From Dicaeum eximium (lineage: Eukaryota; Chordata; Aves; Passeriformes; Dicaeidae), in NCBI GenBank assembly GCA_013396995.1, contig VWZP01006699.1, positions 806,859 to 870,858 on the forward strand: a DNA stretch of 64,000 nucleotides, read 5' to 3'. Position 1 is the stretch's first letter. The number at the start of each line of letters is the position of its first letter. The translations under genes and the position numbers were made by a program. This document shows positions 1 to 15,100 of this stretch, piece by piece. The notes beneath the pieces are model-generated. The model made no database searches, was not told the DNA's origin, and was given only the letters and a program-made list of their open reading frames with translations.

Positions 1-3000
1 ATGTGCTTGTACAAGAGCAATGTGTAGGCAGTGCTGGTGCTGGGTCTTGCTTCTCCACACAGCTGAGTGCACACGGGTGAGCACACCCTCAGTGGGCAGG
101 GATGCTGCCGAAAGACATCTGCTAAGAGCTGGACTGAGATCCTCCAACCTCTCCATATCAATTGCTGAACAGATGGTGAGCAATCATCCTTGTTATTTTT
201 CATTCCAGACTCATGGAGAGATGTGAGCTGGCAACTTCTTTTTCTCAGCTTGGGACCAACAGATCTTTAGAAGTCAAAACATTATTATTACCCTATTAAT
301 TTCTAGGGAACCGTTAAGATTTGGGTGCCTCATTCTAAGTGCATAGACAGGATAGAGGCTAGTAATAATTCCCAAACAGTTTAAGTCAGTATGGATCTAA
401 TTTTGGCATTAAACCTGCAAGATGTACCTAAATTTCCTTAGTGCCAATCCCAAGACCGTGTTTTGCTGAAGGGAGCATCTTCTGGGTGTAAACACGTGGA
501 TGAAAAGCTGCTGTCCCTGCTCCCAGCTTCTTCTGGCAATAACAGTTCATGACAGACTCCTGATTTTTGTAGTGACCTGCTGAAAGGGCCTTAAGTGTAA
601 TCATTTTTTGTCAAGTTGGAGCAGAGGATGTGTGTGCCTGCAGCTGGTTGCCGTTTGTTGCAGCGCTGTGAGGATCTCTGCTTCGGGCTTGGTTTTTAGC
701 CCCCTTTAAACCCCTTAGTGGGATATCAAGCATTCATCTGATGGCACCATTCAAGTCAGATGGGTACAAAAGTAAATGAAAATATTTTGGTGAACGATTC
801 ACAGTGCCAAAGCTGAGCTGAGAAGCTACAACCACAAGCATTGTCTCTGTTAGACAGCGAGGCAACAGAAGCTACAACAAACCGCTCTTACATAACGAAG
901 CAATTATGTTTTCTCAGTCTCACAGGTTTTTGACAACACAGCTTTCTCAGGCTTTTCACTGATAACACTTTGAGGCTCTTCAGTGAAAGTAAGATAACTA
1001 AGCAGTCACTGTTCCCAGTGCAGTTTTGATCACCAATTTTTACTGAAGAAATATCTTATGTTTTACATCTATGCTGTTATGCTCTCACACCTGAAAAAGG
1101 TCACCTAGGTGTCCCTGAGGGAAGTAACAAGTCAATAGGGGAAGATCCCTTATGTAATCAAAAACAAAAGAAAAAAAGCCATTCTACCTTTAAGGGAGGG
1201 AAGCAAGAAGCCTGGGTCAACTTGCATGGTTAGAAAGAGAACTAAGTAATGAAGCTGTCATAGACTTGCTACAAGTCATTTTTCATTCTGATCTTCCTGA
1301 AATATTAAATTACATGAGCTGCAGTAGCAAGCTCTCCAGACAAAGCTGTACCATACATACAAATTAAAAATAAATTATAAATGGCTCTGTACAGGAAAAT
1401 ATAATTCTTCCTATCAGAGCATTGAATGGACCGGGGAGAACATGTCTCTTAGGGCTTATAGAAACACTTGGAGAAGGCTACCATTTGCTGTTTTAAAGCA
1501 AAAAAAAAAAAAAAGTATTTGTGGCTGAATTTTGCATTAACTTTGCAAAGCAACAAAGGCAACTAGGACTAGGCAACTAGGACTTAAGCTAATACTGTGG
1601 AAAAATAAAGATGATGCTTAAACCCAGATTCCAGGTGCAAAAGGGCATTGCGTGGGTGTTTTTGAGATCCAGACATGAAATTGCACATGTTGTAATTTGG
1701 CAGCTCAAGCACACCTCTGTGCTAAGAGCAGAGGCCCCAAGGACTCAGCCCATTTTCAGATTGCATCACGTCTTCAAACCCTGGGAATGCCAGGAGTGTG
1801 TGCAGAGAGAATGAGCACTGGGTGCAACAGCAGCCCTTCGGGTGTGCAGGCGTGGATTTCTTTCTGGAGGCACATTCTCCTGCTCCTCCTTGCTCTCAGA
1901 GGGGGACAAGGAGCTCAGAGTGTTCTGCAGTGCTCAGCTGCTTCCAGAGCTCACCCTCCTTTGGGGCCAGGTTCAGAGGCAGCTGCAGCTCCCTTCCACA
2001 TTCTCTAGAAATTCCAGGAGGCTGCTGAATGGGTCAGCATTTGATTCTTTTGTAACAGTGGATATTCCCAAGTGCCTGGGAATAATAAAACCTTGAAGGT
2101 TTGGTATTGTTGCAGGCAGACAAAAGGACAAAATTACTGAATCCAACTGAAATTGCTGGCAGGGTTTTCTAAGATAAAGTACTGCTTGCTACCTGTGAAA
2201 AATACCTATATACATGGTTTTGTTCTTGGTGGGGTAATAATTCTGAGCTCTTTAATGACCACAGAAGGTAAGGACTCCCTCTGAATGTATATTGAACAGT
2301 AGTAGCTCTAATAACTCTCAGCAAAGAACCTCAGCCACCTAGCTGAACTCCTGCAGTAGAAATGACTCAGGCAAAACTGATGATTCTGAAGGTGAAATAT
2401 TACCTCATGTGGCATGTGGGTGTTCTCCTAAGGTTTCCATTCAGGGATCCACCTTGTTTGGTTTATGAGATCTGACAAGACCTCACAGCCCTCGCTAGCA
2501 GACTGTAATACAAAGCACTGCACTAATTCAGAGGTGTCACATCTGCCACCTGAGATAAAATACACAGGTACCATTCAAATTTCTTATTAAGCTCTCGGCC
2601 TTTTCTGTAGGAATAATTTAAATAGGTGAAGGGAGAATAAATTCAAGTTACATATGGAAAATGCTGTTGAAAATAGCCTAGGAAAAATAATGTTAGTAAA
2701 TAGCAATGTGAAGTACTATGTGAAGGCTTGTTAAAATAATCAAATTTACACATATGTCACATTTAGTCTCAAAGCACTTCATAACTATTAGTTAACCTCT
2801 TGTGCTATAGAAGTATAGCACCAATTCCTCTGTTTTATAAAGCTGCATCAGACTTCTAAGGAAGAGATAATACATTCAGAAAGCAGCAAAGAACTGGCTG
2901 TGACCCTGGAGCCTTGGTGACCTTTGTCCATCTGGAAAAGGTTAGGACTCCTTTATTACTCAATTTACTCAAGCAGAGAAAACAGATGGAAAGGTCCCTA

Positions 3001-5640
3001 TCAGAGCAGCTCTGCAGCAATGTGGTTCTTACTCCAGCTACATCCCATAACCACCACAGAGAATGAGCAGACATTGCTGGGAAATTCCTCTTTCCCAGGA
3101 AAAGGGGGAGCCAGGCAGTTCTGGGCTCCTGTTTGCAGGTTGCTGTAAACTCCAGCCACGTGCCCATGGCAGTGTCACCGTGCAGTGCCACCCCTGGCAG
3201 GCTGTGGTTGTCCCCTGCCTGTGGAGGTGTCCCTGAAACAAGGGATGGGTGCCCGGCCTCTGGATGAGGAGCCTGCAGGTAGCTGGGGGTGTTGGCTGCT
3301 CCTGCAGAAGAACTTGCTGTGGAAACACTGCATTGTTTCTATCAGACACTGGGCTATGGCCATCAGCATGTTAGGAAATATCCACGAACAAATGGCCTTT
3401 TAATATTAACAAACAAAAAAGGTCATGAGGTACAAGGACATGAATTCATGATTAGGGCTGAGCACGTACGGAACACAGGGAGATGGACTTGGAAGAGAAT
3501 CATTAAAGGTCTCTACAGGTAGCTGGATTTTTCAGCTGGGGGGCTGCTTGGAGTCAGCTGAGCCCAATGCCTGCCTAAGGGAGTTGAGTAGGGCCCTGGA
3601 GAAAGAGAAGGGTGGGAACATGTGGAGGGCACTTGGGAGTGCAATTTCCCACCAATGATCTAACAGCTGACAGGTAGGGAAGGGAATGTTCTTCCCTCAG
3701 CTCCTGCATGGTCCTGTGGTGTCACAGCCATTTTATAAGTTTCTTAGATGGAAACTTGCTGGACATTTTTCCTTCCATGGGAAAGCTGACTTCTCTGCAG
3801 ATTTCTGTAAAAACAAACCTGTGTCTGTGTGTGGATTCAAGGACAACAGATGCATTCCTTTGCCTGTCTCCTGATATAGGAGATGTAGTTTTCTCTTTCT
3901 TAGCCAATGATGTAGAGGTTGTAATCTCTCTGACTTTGTAAGCAGTGGGGAGTCTTGCTCTGAACATGGTGGAGGAAATATGTAATTCTGAACGTGGGCA
4001 ACTTAGCCCTAAAACCTTCTGAATAATGGAGTCATTCTAATAAATCATATAAGCCTTCTGATACTGGAGTCAAGGAGCCTCATTCAGCACCCAATGCAAG
4101 AACCTACAGAAACAAACAGCTTTCCAGGCAATGATCCTTTAAAACAACACTGTGGCTTTCCTTTTACCGGCTCTGGCATTTATTTGGCCACAGAGAAATT
4201 AAGTTCAGGTAGCAAAGCTGGCAGAGACCAGCAGCATGGAAGCGGAGGAGGAGATTTTCATTGATTCACAGTGACAAGAGGCTGGGAAAAGGAATGGAGC
4301 AAGGCTAGCTCTGAGCTGAGACCAGTTGTGAGAGAAGCTGTGATTTCAGTTCCTCTTTGGATTTTACTTTATTTTGCTTTTGGAGGTTTGTGTTTTTTTC
4401 TTAATTTCTTTCTCTAATCAAAAATATTTTATGTGACTCAAAGAGTCAAACACTTTGGTTTAACAGAAGTGAGTGTCAGGTCTTGTGAATAACTACTGAC
4501 TTACCTGTGAAGGCCTTTTGCTTCCCCTGGCAACTCCCTGGTTAAAGAGAGCTGTGCTGGAAATATGCTTTGAAAACTTGTTTTCAGGAGATTAAAGTCT
4601 GATGGAAACATGCAGCTCTTGAATGAATGTCCTTTTGTTATGCTAAGATTGCTTACAGAAATGCTCACAGAAAATCTTCAACTACCGCTGTGTTTGTAGG
4701 GAAGGAACAATTTAATTGCAATAATAACAAGGTGATTCTGAAAGAATAAATCATGCCTGCAGCAAGCCATGCCTTAAGTATAGATCATTGTTGCAGTGAC
4801 ATCTCCAAACAATTACTCATCAGGAGAAATCAGTCAGCATGGGCTATGAAACCCAGTGGCCCAGCAGTGGGAATGTGCTGGGAACAGTTTTCCTGTTGTA
4901 TTTCCTACCCTGACCTTTTCCCAGGAGTGAGGGAGAAATGATGCTATGAAGCTGAGGTTATTTGCATGAGGTTATCACAAGAAAAATGGCCTTTTCTGGA
5001 TGAGCTGGACAATTCTTAGGGAAAGGAGAGAACCTAATTAAAGCAACTGTTGTGTGTGACTGGGAATGGGACTCAGTTCTCTTGCTGACTGACTGCCAGC
5101 AGCCACTGTAACCCTTTATCTGCTGGCACCTAAGAGGTGGCTTTGGCAAAGTGAGTCTGAGCCTCCTGAATCAGCACAAGGACAAGCTGGGAAAAGAAAA
5201 TGGAGACCTAAATATGGAAATGTTCACCCTCTTCATAGGTGCTCTGTGGGCAGGTGAAACGAGGCATTCACTTGTTTGTTTGGTTTTTTTTATTTAGACA
5301 TATAATTAAAATAAAGAATGCAAACTGCACTTGAATGCAATGGTAATGTTTCTGGAAAGATTATTAACTTCTGTGAAGTATAGGTAAAAGCTGTACAAAT
5401 CAGGAAAGATTTCATTAAGTAGTTTAGAGTAATGATACAATTGGTTTCTTAAGGTAAATCTCTCCTACATAAGACTAGCTTTTTCTTCCTGCCTATGACT
5501 GATTGATTGATTTTATTCATTTCTTTATTATTTGTACATATTATGTGTATGAATATTCTCTTAGTATGATCCTTGATCACCAAGTGATTTGTCAGCTCTG
5601 AATTTCAGAGGGCCAGATTTGATAGAACATGGTGGCCCAA
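1..5640. other. Intergenic DNA, no gene recognised
   Basis: No exon, RNA gene or recognisable repeat family was found here. Reading frames are short and have no recognisable protein content. A run of 15 A lies at 1500-1514. In human the region upstream of PARP1 leads towards STUM and ITPKB, so this may be part of that intergenic interval, but nothing in the sequence itself shows it. Confidence 0.6.
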
Positions 5641-5645
5641 GGGTA

Positions 5646-6185
5646 GAATCATAAAATTGTAAAGGTTGGAAAAGACCTCCAGGATCACCAAGTCCCAGCT
5701 GTTAACCCAGCACCACCATCATGTTCACCACCAAACCATTTTCTCAAGCGTCATAGCCACACCTTTCTTGAACACTTCCAAAGATGGTGAACTCCACTGC
5801 TTCTCAGGGTAGCCTGTTTCAATGTTTTCTGTCAATAATTTTTTCTTAATAGCCAATCTAAACCTCCCCTGGCACAATTTGAGGCCATGTCCACTCAGCC
5901 TGTCACTTGTTAGCTGGGAGAAGAGACTGACCCCACCTGGCTACAGCCACCTTTCAGCACTTGTGGAGAGTGACAAGGTGTCCCCTGAGCCTCCTTTTCT
6001 CCAGGCTGAGCAGCCCCAGCTCCCTCAGCCACTTCTCTTAAGGCTTCTCTTTCATCAGCTTTGTTGCCCTTCTCTGGACACGCTTCAGTGTCTCAATGTC
6101 TTTCTTGTAGTGAGGGGTCCAAAACTGAGCCAAATATTCTAGGTGTGGCCTCACCAGTGCTGAATACAGGGGTAATTCTGTTCCA
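5646..6185 (-). mobile_element. CR1 retroposon fragment (3' part, inverted)
   Basis: Reads in the antisense direction of avian CR1. The segment starts with a degraded version of the element's 3' end (AATCATAAAATTGTAAAGGTTGG). It continues through typical blocks: aagacctccaggatcacc, the 'CCAATCTAAACCTCCCCTGG' block, 'TTCTCCAGGCTGAGCAGCCCC' (5999 on) and 'AGGTGTGGCCTCACCAGTGC' (about 6140-6160). It is 5'-truncated, as is usual for CR1, and too diverged to code. The outer boundary near 6185 is approximate. Confidence 0.9.
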
Positions 6186-6189
6186 TTTT

Positions 6190-9100
6190 TGTTGATCATA
6201 CAATTCACATATTTGGCCTGGGTCTGATCCAGTTGGTTGAATTAATTTAAAACCTATTGTGCCTGTGCAAGCATATACCAAAGATTTCATTTGCTTGAAC
6301 ACCGAGAAGTGAATGAAGAATGAATGAACAAAGCCAAAGCCATTCACCTCTCCATTCAAGCAAATACCCAGGTAATATAATTGGGTAAATGACTGAACTA
6401 AGCACACATCTGGGGACTAATAATCATAGATTCTGCTCTTACTCTGCCAGGTGCATAGAACACTGTATGTACTCTGAATAACCAACAGGGACATGTATTA
6501 TATGTACTGAAATTAAATAGAGTTGCAATCATGCTGCTTCCATCAGCTGCTGCAGCTGCAGCTTATTTACATAAAGGGAGGACACCTTTGGAAGCTATTT
6601 CCTTTCCTTTCCTACCAGAACTGAGAGGACCAGCTCTTTCTAAAACACTGAAATAGATCAGCCAGTTTAAATAAACCAAAGCAGGCCTGAAATTCTGTAT
6701 TTGGATTCACATGTGACCCTGACCTTGGACCTGTCTTGGTTAAGCAAGCCAGCATAAAGTCACTGACTTGGAGAGCAGGGGAGTTCAATACTGAGCTATT
6801 ACAGTAGAATGCAGCTGGACCCTGCTGTTTTCTTTCCTTACAGTGATTAGGAGATTTTTTTCCCCAGTTCCCAGTACTACTTTGCCATGACTTTAACCTG
6901 GTGAGAATCAGAATGGGAAATGCAAAGAGCCCCTTGTGTCTCTGTGCCATGGCTCCTTGGAAGCCCTGGGAATGGAGAGCAGCACAGTCTGCCCTCACTG
7001 AGAAGTTGTGAGGATGAGGGAATTAAGTCATGAAGGGATTAAGTTAATTGGTGACAGTTGCCCGAGACAGACACCAAAATAATAGCTTCCTTTTGTCTCA
7101 GCTCTCCTAGTTCCATGAAGCATTTGAAAGGACTTTACTATTCTGTGTATTACACTGGAATATAATTTGTCAGTAGAAAGTGACAGAAAAGCTACCACAG
7201 CTGCTGAAGTAAAGTTTGATCATTTTTGTGTGTGTGTGTTATTTAGAAAGAAATACAAAGACTTGCTCACATTAATTCCTGCTGGTTTCCTTGTATGATG
7301 AATCCAATGCTTTTTCACTCAGACATTAGTTTGTTAGACATGCTTGTTAGACATGTACACAGACATCCAGAAAGATATCAGGGTAATTTACTGTCCCAAA
7401 GATACTCGTCCCAATGAGCACATGCTAAAGCAAAGGTGGAGCCTGTCACTGCACAGCAGAGCCTTCTGCATGCCCAGGATTCTGTGAGATGAGACAGCTA
7501 AAACTCCACCTCAAATCTTGTGCTTTCTTTTCCTCATACTTTGTAAAGTCTCCATTTTCTAATAAAACAAGATGTTCTGCCCTGACAAGTCTTTTGCTTG
7601 CAGCATTTGGCTAAACTCTGTCCCTGTGAGCTGGGGTACAGTGACTTGGCCAGATGATGGTGTTGCCTCCCAGAGACACCCCTCTAATCTTCAGTCTCAT
7701 TTCATTTTCTCATTATTACTTGCTGCTCTGTGCTCTTGTTTTGATAATTCTGAAGGAAATATTTTCATCAGGCGTCCAAAGTGTGATCAAATGCTGGTGT
7801 AGGGTTTGTTGTGGAGGCTTTTTTTTCTTTCAATTCAAACTTCATTCTCTTTCTCTTTTGCAAGATCAAGGTTGAAAATAGGCAATGGCCCAGATTCATT
7901 CCCAATCACTTCACTGGGAGTGTGCCTGCTAATCAAATGTGGGTCTTTCTTCACCTATTGCAATTCCTACTGCTTTTTTTTCCACACATACACACCTCCT
8001 TCCATCCCCTCAATTTCTCTGCTACTCCAATCACTTCTGATTCATTTCTGTGTTTTATGGCTACTCCTGGTGTAGCCCCTGAGATCCAAGAGCAGTTACA
8101 GGATTTGGGACCAAAGAAGGCTGGATGAGAGCACTTTCAGGTTTTGTCACACCTGCATCAGTGACATGAGAGGGCACTATAAAAACTGAGCTGGATCCAG
8201 ACTGAAAGGCCTCACAGTTTTGTGATTCTCAAAGCTCAGCTGCCTGGGAAGACTTTAAGAGCTGCTGTGAGGTTCACAGGAAGACTTTAGTCAGGTAAGC
8301 ACCTAAAATTCAGTGCAGAAAGTATTTATGTAGCCCTTAGTCCATGTGCCAGCCCTTTGGAGATCTTTGAGGCCTCTTCAGTCCTTCAGAGTGGCACAAA
8401 TGTTCCACCTGGTCCCTTCCACAGAGACAAGGAGTTGGTGAATAAGCTCTCAGGTTTAATCTGAGCCATCAGCTTTAATGGAAATCAATGTTAATTAAAG
8501 CAAACTCATCCCTGTGTGAAGCAAATGCTGGTTCATTTGCAGGATTAATCACTCCAGGGGCAGACTGGCATTTCCCCTTCTCTCTTGGCATGGGTGGAAG
8601 GCACCCACATGTTTGTAGCTTCCACCTCCCTCCTGCTGCGTGACGGCACAAAGGGGCACATTTGTCACTCTCTGGGGACCAACCATATGAAACTGTTTTA
8701 TTTGCTCAGTCATTTGCAGAGGGTGGCTGCTTTGTGCCTGGGAAAGCCAGCTGGTATCAGATGGCTGCTTTAACAATTAGGAGAGTGCTGGTACTGCTGT
8801 CAGGGAGGGGGATTTAGCTGTCAAAGACAGGAAACATCTTTTCACCCTGCACAAATGGCCATCCTCACGTGCAAGGAGCTAGGAAAACCTTCCCAGCTCA
8901 CTGCAAAAGAAGACAGGGCCAGTGCAATGAGCTACAAAACACCACAAATACTGATTCTCCCAGGAAACACAAAGGTGGAGGGGACAGAAACTGAAGCCTC
9001 AAAGGGCTTTTCCTTTCCCTTGTAATAAATTATTAAATGCTAACCTTGATTACAGCATTAGTCTAAAATCTCTGTGTGCAGAAACCGTTCAATTAGCAGT

Positions 9101-12100
9101 TCTCCAGCTTTTCCAGTGGTGCCACCTTTGAGCTTCAGGCCCCAGCAAAGACAGTTCTGGCCCCCATTTTCCTCTCACTCACCTCATTCCCTTGGGCTCA
9201 GATTTAATGCTATGTTCTCCATGCCACTGCCAAAGAAAGCTTTTCTCAAAAAGGATGAGAGAGAGGGAAGAGGTGAGAAATGGGAGCTGAATTCCCCGAG
9301 GTTGCTTCAGCCCTGATGGGACTTGATAAACTCCTGTCACACCTGAGAACAGCAATACCTAAGTGGGTAAATTTGGTGTCCATCCAGGAAAAAAAAGCAG
9401 CTGGTAGCTGTGATAGAAGTCCTGTGGGGAAGGAAGATTTGTCACTATCTATTGACAAGTGGTGGAAAGTAACTTATAAGGACAGGTCTTTTCAGGTACA
9501 GGGAAGTTTGGGGCATTTTGTCAGCTGGTGAAGGGAAACAGTCACACTGACAGAGCTTCAGCCCGAGGCTGCACTGCAAGGGACCCTAAAAAAAAAACAA
9601 ATGGGAGATTGAGGATTTTCTTTGTTGGTTTGGGCTTGTCTGCTGTTGATTTTTAATGGCTAAATCTCTGATAAATTTCACATGGACTCTTCCTTAGAAG
9701 ATTTGGATGAATATCTGGGTGGATCCGTGGCAATGGACTGGCACTTGGACCATGGCAAAGTGGCTGTGATGGCTTTGAGGAGGTACCAGCTGCTGGGGAG
9801 AAAGCACTGGAGGTGCTGAGGAGTGGGAATGGGGCCAGCAGACACCCTCGGTGGAGGTCTCCTCTTTTAGGAAATATGCATTAAATTTATTCTCTGGCGG
9901 GGGTAAAGGGAGTCGTCCTGGGGTAGAACAACAGTCAGGACTGCTGGAAACTGAAAGAAAAAGTAAGTGAGGCATAGAGAGGCAGTAAATGCAAAACATT
10001 TGTCCTGTAAGAGCACCTTCACAGCATGAGGACTGGGACTAAGAGAGCTGTCTGCTGTCTTCTGTCTGTCTGTCCCACTGCCCCATCTGTTTTATCCAGC
10101 CTCCTGATGTGGGGGGGCTCATCATGTGGGCACCAGGCTGAAATGTCTCTGCTCTCCTGTAAAGAGTGAAGGGTAACACTGTTCAAGCTTTTCCCTGCAG
10201 AGCTTGAGCCCTGATCCCATCAAACCTTCCCGGAGGGCTTCAGGTGCAGTCACAAACATTTTCCCCTTCCTACACAGATTGTGGCTTAATCAATACAGCC
10301 TAAACACAGCCCAGCCTGCAGCTGCTTCCCATGCTGCTGGTTTTGGCCAGGAGCAGAACAGCTCTGTGTCATAAACTCTGTGGTCCCAAAAGCCTGGAAG
10401 TGGAAAGGAAATAAAATCCAAGTGTGGACACAGCAGGGAAGTAAGGCCTGCTGATAAAACTGAGCACACAGAACTAGCAGTGCAATTGAAGGGACTCCAG
10501 GGCTTCCTTCTTATCCAGGGGATAGTTTGGAACAAAATCTATAATGTCCAGTGGCCTGGCCTTGGCTTCATTTTAAAGAGAGATTGATTACTCTAGGAGT
10601 AGTGGTGAGCCATGGGCATTTGAGAATCCCCACATGTTAGAACTTCATGACAACCTTCAGCCAGTGCTAATCAGAATGTGATTTAAGGTTCAAGATTTTT
10701 TTTTGGTCATGCTCAAGTTTTATTTGACCTTTAAGCATCCTTTCCCAAGTTACATGTTCCTTTGGCCATTTTCTTACCAGCCCAAACACAAAAGGTCTCG
10801 CCAGCTGGACTGGACAGAAGTGTCAGGATATTTTCTACATGTCTGGCTTGCAGCCTCCTCTGTCTTGTAGCAAAGGCAACTTTCCCTTTTATGCTCCCTA
10901 CAACAGATGGATAATTTAGACTTGCTTTTGCCCATTTGCTGGCAGCTGTACTGTGAGATCTCAAGCACTTGATATTAACTGAATTATTAACAGTTAATAA
11001 CAGCTTTCTGTGCAGCATAAACTGATATGCTAAGGAAGAGTGGGCCTAATAGTCAAGCATTTTCTTGATTACTCTTCCATTTACTAAAAGCAAGCAATTG
11101 CTGCTTTTAAAAAAAGAAAAGAAAAGAAAGAGAGATTTCATCTTGCTGTGCAAGATGTGCATTTCAACAGCTGCAGGTTTCTCAGAAGGCTTTTTGCAGT
11201 TAATCAGCAAAAGGGCAAAGGGCAGACAAAATCTGTGCCAGGAGGTTTTCTTGGTGGATTTTCAAGTCCATTAATAACAGCTCAGTCACTGGCAGGGTGG
11301 GGGAGCAGATGAGATGTGGGGCTAAAGGCAGAAGTGCTGAGCTGCTGGAAGGAGTGCTGTGCTGCACTGGGATGGCTGAGAGGGCAGAGCAGTCCAGCTT
11401 CCAGACTGGCAAAACCACAGCACCAATATGTGGCACAGAGCACTGAGCAGCCCCTGGAGAAGGATGAAATCAGGGCCTGTGACACGTCCAGCCCCAGGGG
11501 TGACAGCAGGGAGCTGCCTGAGAGCCACTCTCCTGTGCAGGACTGCTGCCTCCTTGTTGCCCTGGCTTCTCACTCCGTCTCAGCACGGGCTGGGAGGTTT
11601 TTCTGTGTTGTTTTTGTGTTCACTTTGCTGCCTCTCAGAGTAACAGGGCACTTGGACCTTTGACTATCTCACCATACATGGCTGGGGGCATCAATATGTA
11701 CCTGTGCCAGGAGGAGAGGTACATGTTGCTGCTGAGGCCTCTCTGAGAGAGGTTCCCTGACCTATTAATGGCACAGATGTGTCTGGGAATGGACAGAGAG
11801 AAGCTCCTCTGTGTCCCTGTGTCCTGGTACAGCAGGTGTGTGCTGAGACCAGACCCTGCCTTGCAGCTCCCCCTCCCTTCAGTCAGCTGCTGCTCTCAAG
11901 CCACAGGTTCTGTCACAGAGCCATGAGCTCTGTGCTCGGCCCTTGCTCTGCTGTTTGTGTTGTCAGAGGAATCTGGGAAGACTTTCTGATGCCAGAGGGC
12001 ATGCATGCACTCTGGATGTTGCTCCAGGCTGACTCCTTTTCTCTTCCATGGGTCAGGAAGTCTTCCCTCTGCAGTTAGCAGGGCTGGCACCCACACTCCT

Positions 12101-15100
12101 GTGTTCCATCCTCGCTACCTCCCCTTTGCTCTGTGCTGCTGGCAGGGGCTGGGAGGATGTTTTCCTAATTTTGCAGCACCAAAGCACAAGGAGCAGATGG
12201 GCTGAGCCTGTTGCTGAGCCTGCTTCCTCCCCTTGCAGCATATTTGGCAAAGGGGAGGAGATGCTGGCAGCTTGGACTCGTGCTGGACTTGTGTTGGGGC
12301 CAGACCCTGGCATGGGGTTGGTGCTGGCTGCAGGTCCACAGCCAAGCTTGCAGGGTGGGCTGAGCCCCATGTGCCCCACTGAGGCACAGCATGAGAGTGT
12401 GCAACTACACACACCTGGGTCTGGCTCCTGGGGATGCATTTGTTAGGGTGAGATCCCTTCTTTCTTGCTCACATCACTGCCCACAGGGGTTATAGGCATA
12501 AAGCAGCCATGCTACAGCAGCTCAGGTGAGAAAGCAGAATGTTGAGGTGGTCCCAAATGGACACATTTGCTCTCAGGGGTAAGCTGAGCCTTCCAACTGA
12601 CAAGAGGAGGAGCCTAGTGATGTCAATCTTCACCTGAAATACTTCAGTTGGATGTCTGGGATGGGATGAATCCCCACAGAGACCCTTACACCAAGCATGT
12701 GTTCTCCCAAGCACCTTTCCCTGGCAGTGTTTTCCACGGTGGGTCCTCGAGCACCCTGCAAGTGCTTCGTTTGCCCTACCCACAGCATCCTTGCTCACAG
12801 CATTTATCTGACCCTACAGCATTCACTCTGGCTGCTGTTTAAGGAGTGTGTCCTCCAGCCTGTAAAAGCCCTTCCTGGGCACTGTACCATTCCTGTGGGC
12901 CAGCATGGAGACAAGGGGTAAAATGAGCATCAAATTGCACAGTACTATAGCTAAGGTGCACTTCACGAGGCTGGTAGGGGATAAATTTCATAGGGAAATA
13001 ATGTCCACCTCTCCAGACAGTGAGGAGTGATCTTCTGCAGATTTACAACCTGTAGCATCCCTAAACAACAGCTCTGCATCCCAATGGACTGAGCAGGGAG
13101 TTGGGTAGGCTGCAGCAAAGGGTCCAGGCTGAGGTGATATGAGACAGGGTGGAAGGTCTGGATGCCTGTTTGGGTATTTCTTTTATCCTTATGGTTGTCC
13201 AAGGAATGAGAGTAATTAAATACATTTTTGTGGTTCCACAGCTAGCCTAGATGATATTATGCCTGTCAGATTCCGGTGTTTTGTTAAAATTAGAGCTGAT
13301 AGATTTATGGCCCAGAAGGGATTGATGCAGCATGCAGCAGGCCAGACTTCCCTCCCTGATTTCATCTTCTCTAGTCCTCTTCTTCTCCCCTCTAGGGACA
13401 GGCCTTTCAGGCACAAGTCTAACATAAACAAAAGGAGCAGTAGCCCAAAGCTGTTGTTTTGTGCAGACTTGACCATGGCCACTGTGACAAGAGCAGTCCC
13501 CAAGTGCTGTTCCCTTCTGGCCCAGGGAGCTGCCTCAGCACCTTCCCTTCTCCCCATGTCTGTGGCTTGGGACAGAAAAACAAATATTTGAAGTTTTGAG
13601 AGGGAAATGAGGACAGGGACAAAGATCTTCACTGTTCTTTTGAGGAAGACACAACTTTGACCTCTAGCACCGAGGGTTTTTCTAGACTGTCAAACTGGGA
13701 TCAGAACATCATTCCTACAGCCCATTTCCAGCACACTTTCTTCCTTCTTGGACAGAGTTTGGTTTTCCTCACTTCCTTTAGCAAAATGTGTATCTCAGTA
13801 TCTCATCTCCCCTTGCCACAGCTCTTTCCCAGGCTTTTCTGCTTTACTTTGCTTTACTTTGCACTCAAACTGCTGTCACTTTTTAACTGCAGTCCTAGTA
13901 CTTGACTCAGCTATTGTCCAGCAGGGTGAGATGAGGTATCAGCCAGTAGCTGTGGTGTCTGAAGTGGACAGGCTGCACATAAGTGTAGCTCTTTTGCAGG
14001 TTACAGAGCCCCTAATTGCTGTGTGTCTACATTTTTTTTTTTTTAAAGCAACGTTTCTACCATAATTCCATGGGGTAAGAAACTGATTAAAATGTAGGTA
14101 TCATCTTTAGTGCTTTGAAAAATCCCTGCAGCTGGTGGGTGGCTGTGGGGGAGGGAGTGATTGATGCAAAATGTCCCCTCTCCCCAGGAGATCTTTCTCC
14201 CCCACACCCATAATCCTGCTACTTGGTACTTATATAACATTGTCATCTCCTATAGCACGTATGCAGCTGATTTGTCACCAGGAGGAAGCTCAGCCAGGAG
14301 CTGAAGTAAGGGACAGAGATTTGGAGGGTCCTGACTTCTGTCAGTGGGATCTTGGCTTCAGTTTTCCTCTTTGCAAAGGAGATCCTATTGATTTTTGCCT
14401 TGCTCAGCTGATGTGAGATGAAGTATGTGTTGGCAGAAATGTTTTGAGATCCTTTGATGGAATGTGTTAATTTATTAATGGAATCTTCTCTAATCATCAC
14501 ATTTCTTTCAGTTAACTAACAAGAATCCTTTGTGAGGGTGTAGTGTGCTGTTCAGCAAGCAAAACCTGACCCCCAGCCAGCTCCCCCAGCCGTGTGGAGA
14601 GAGGCAATGTTGGAGTCCTGAAGGGTGGCAGGACCAGAGCTCTGCTGGGGCTGCACTGGGGCCTGCAGCACGTGAGATGGGCTTGGAAAGGGAGGGTATT
14701 TTTAGGGAGAAGGAATTAGGCAGCAGGGACAAAAGGAATCTCAGCTGAGGGGAAACACTGAGAGATGCTTAATGCGTGCGTGCATGATGCATGTGTGTTA
14801 TTTTAGGAGAAAGCTCATCTGCCTGTCCCCTAAAGCACATGACAGTGCTCCTGAGCTCTGTCAGCCCCCATCTGAATTGGGAGAGTTTTATTCAGCCCAA
14901 CCACCACAAATGTGCCTGTACTCTTGGCTCAAGGGGGCTAAGAGAGTTGGTAAGCCCAAAGACATTTGTAAAACGTTTTGCATCCATGTGGCAGCAACAC
15001 ATGTGGGAGTGTTAAATTCCTGGCACCACTGCCGTGTGTCTGGGATATGACCAGAAAAGGAAAGGCTGCTACCCTGCCAGAGTGTGGAAAGGGTAGTAGG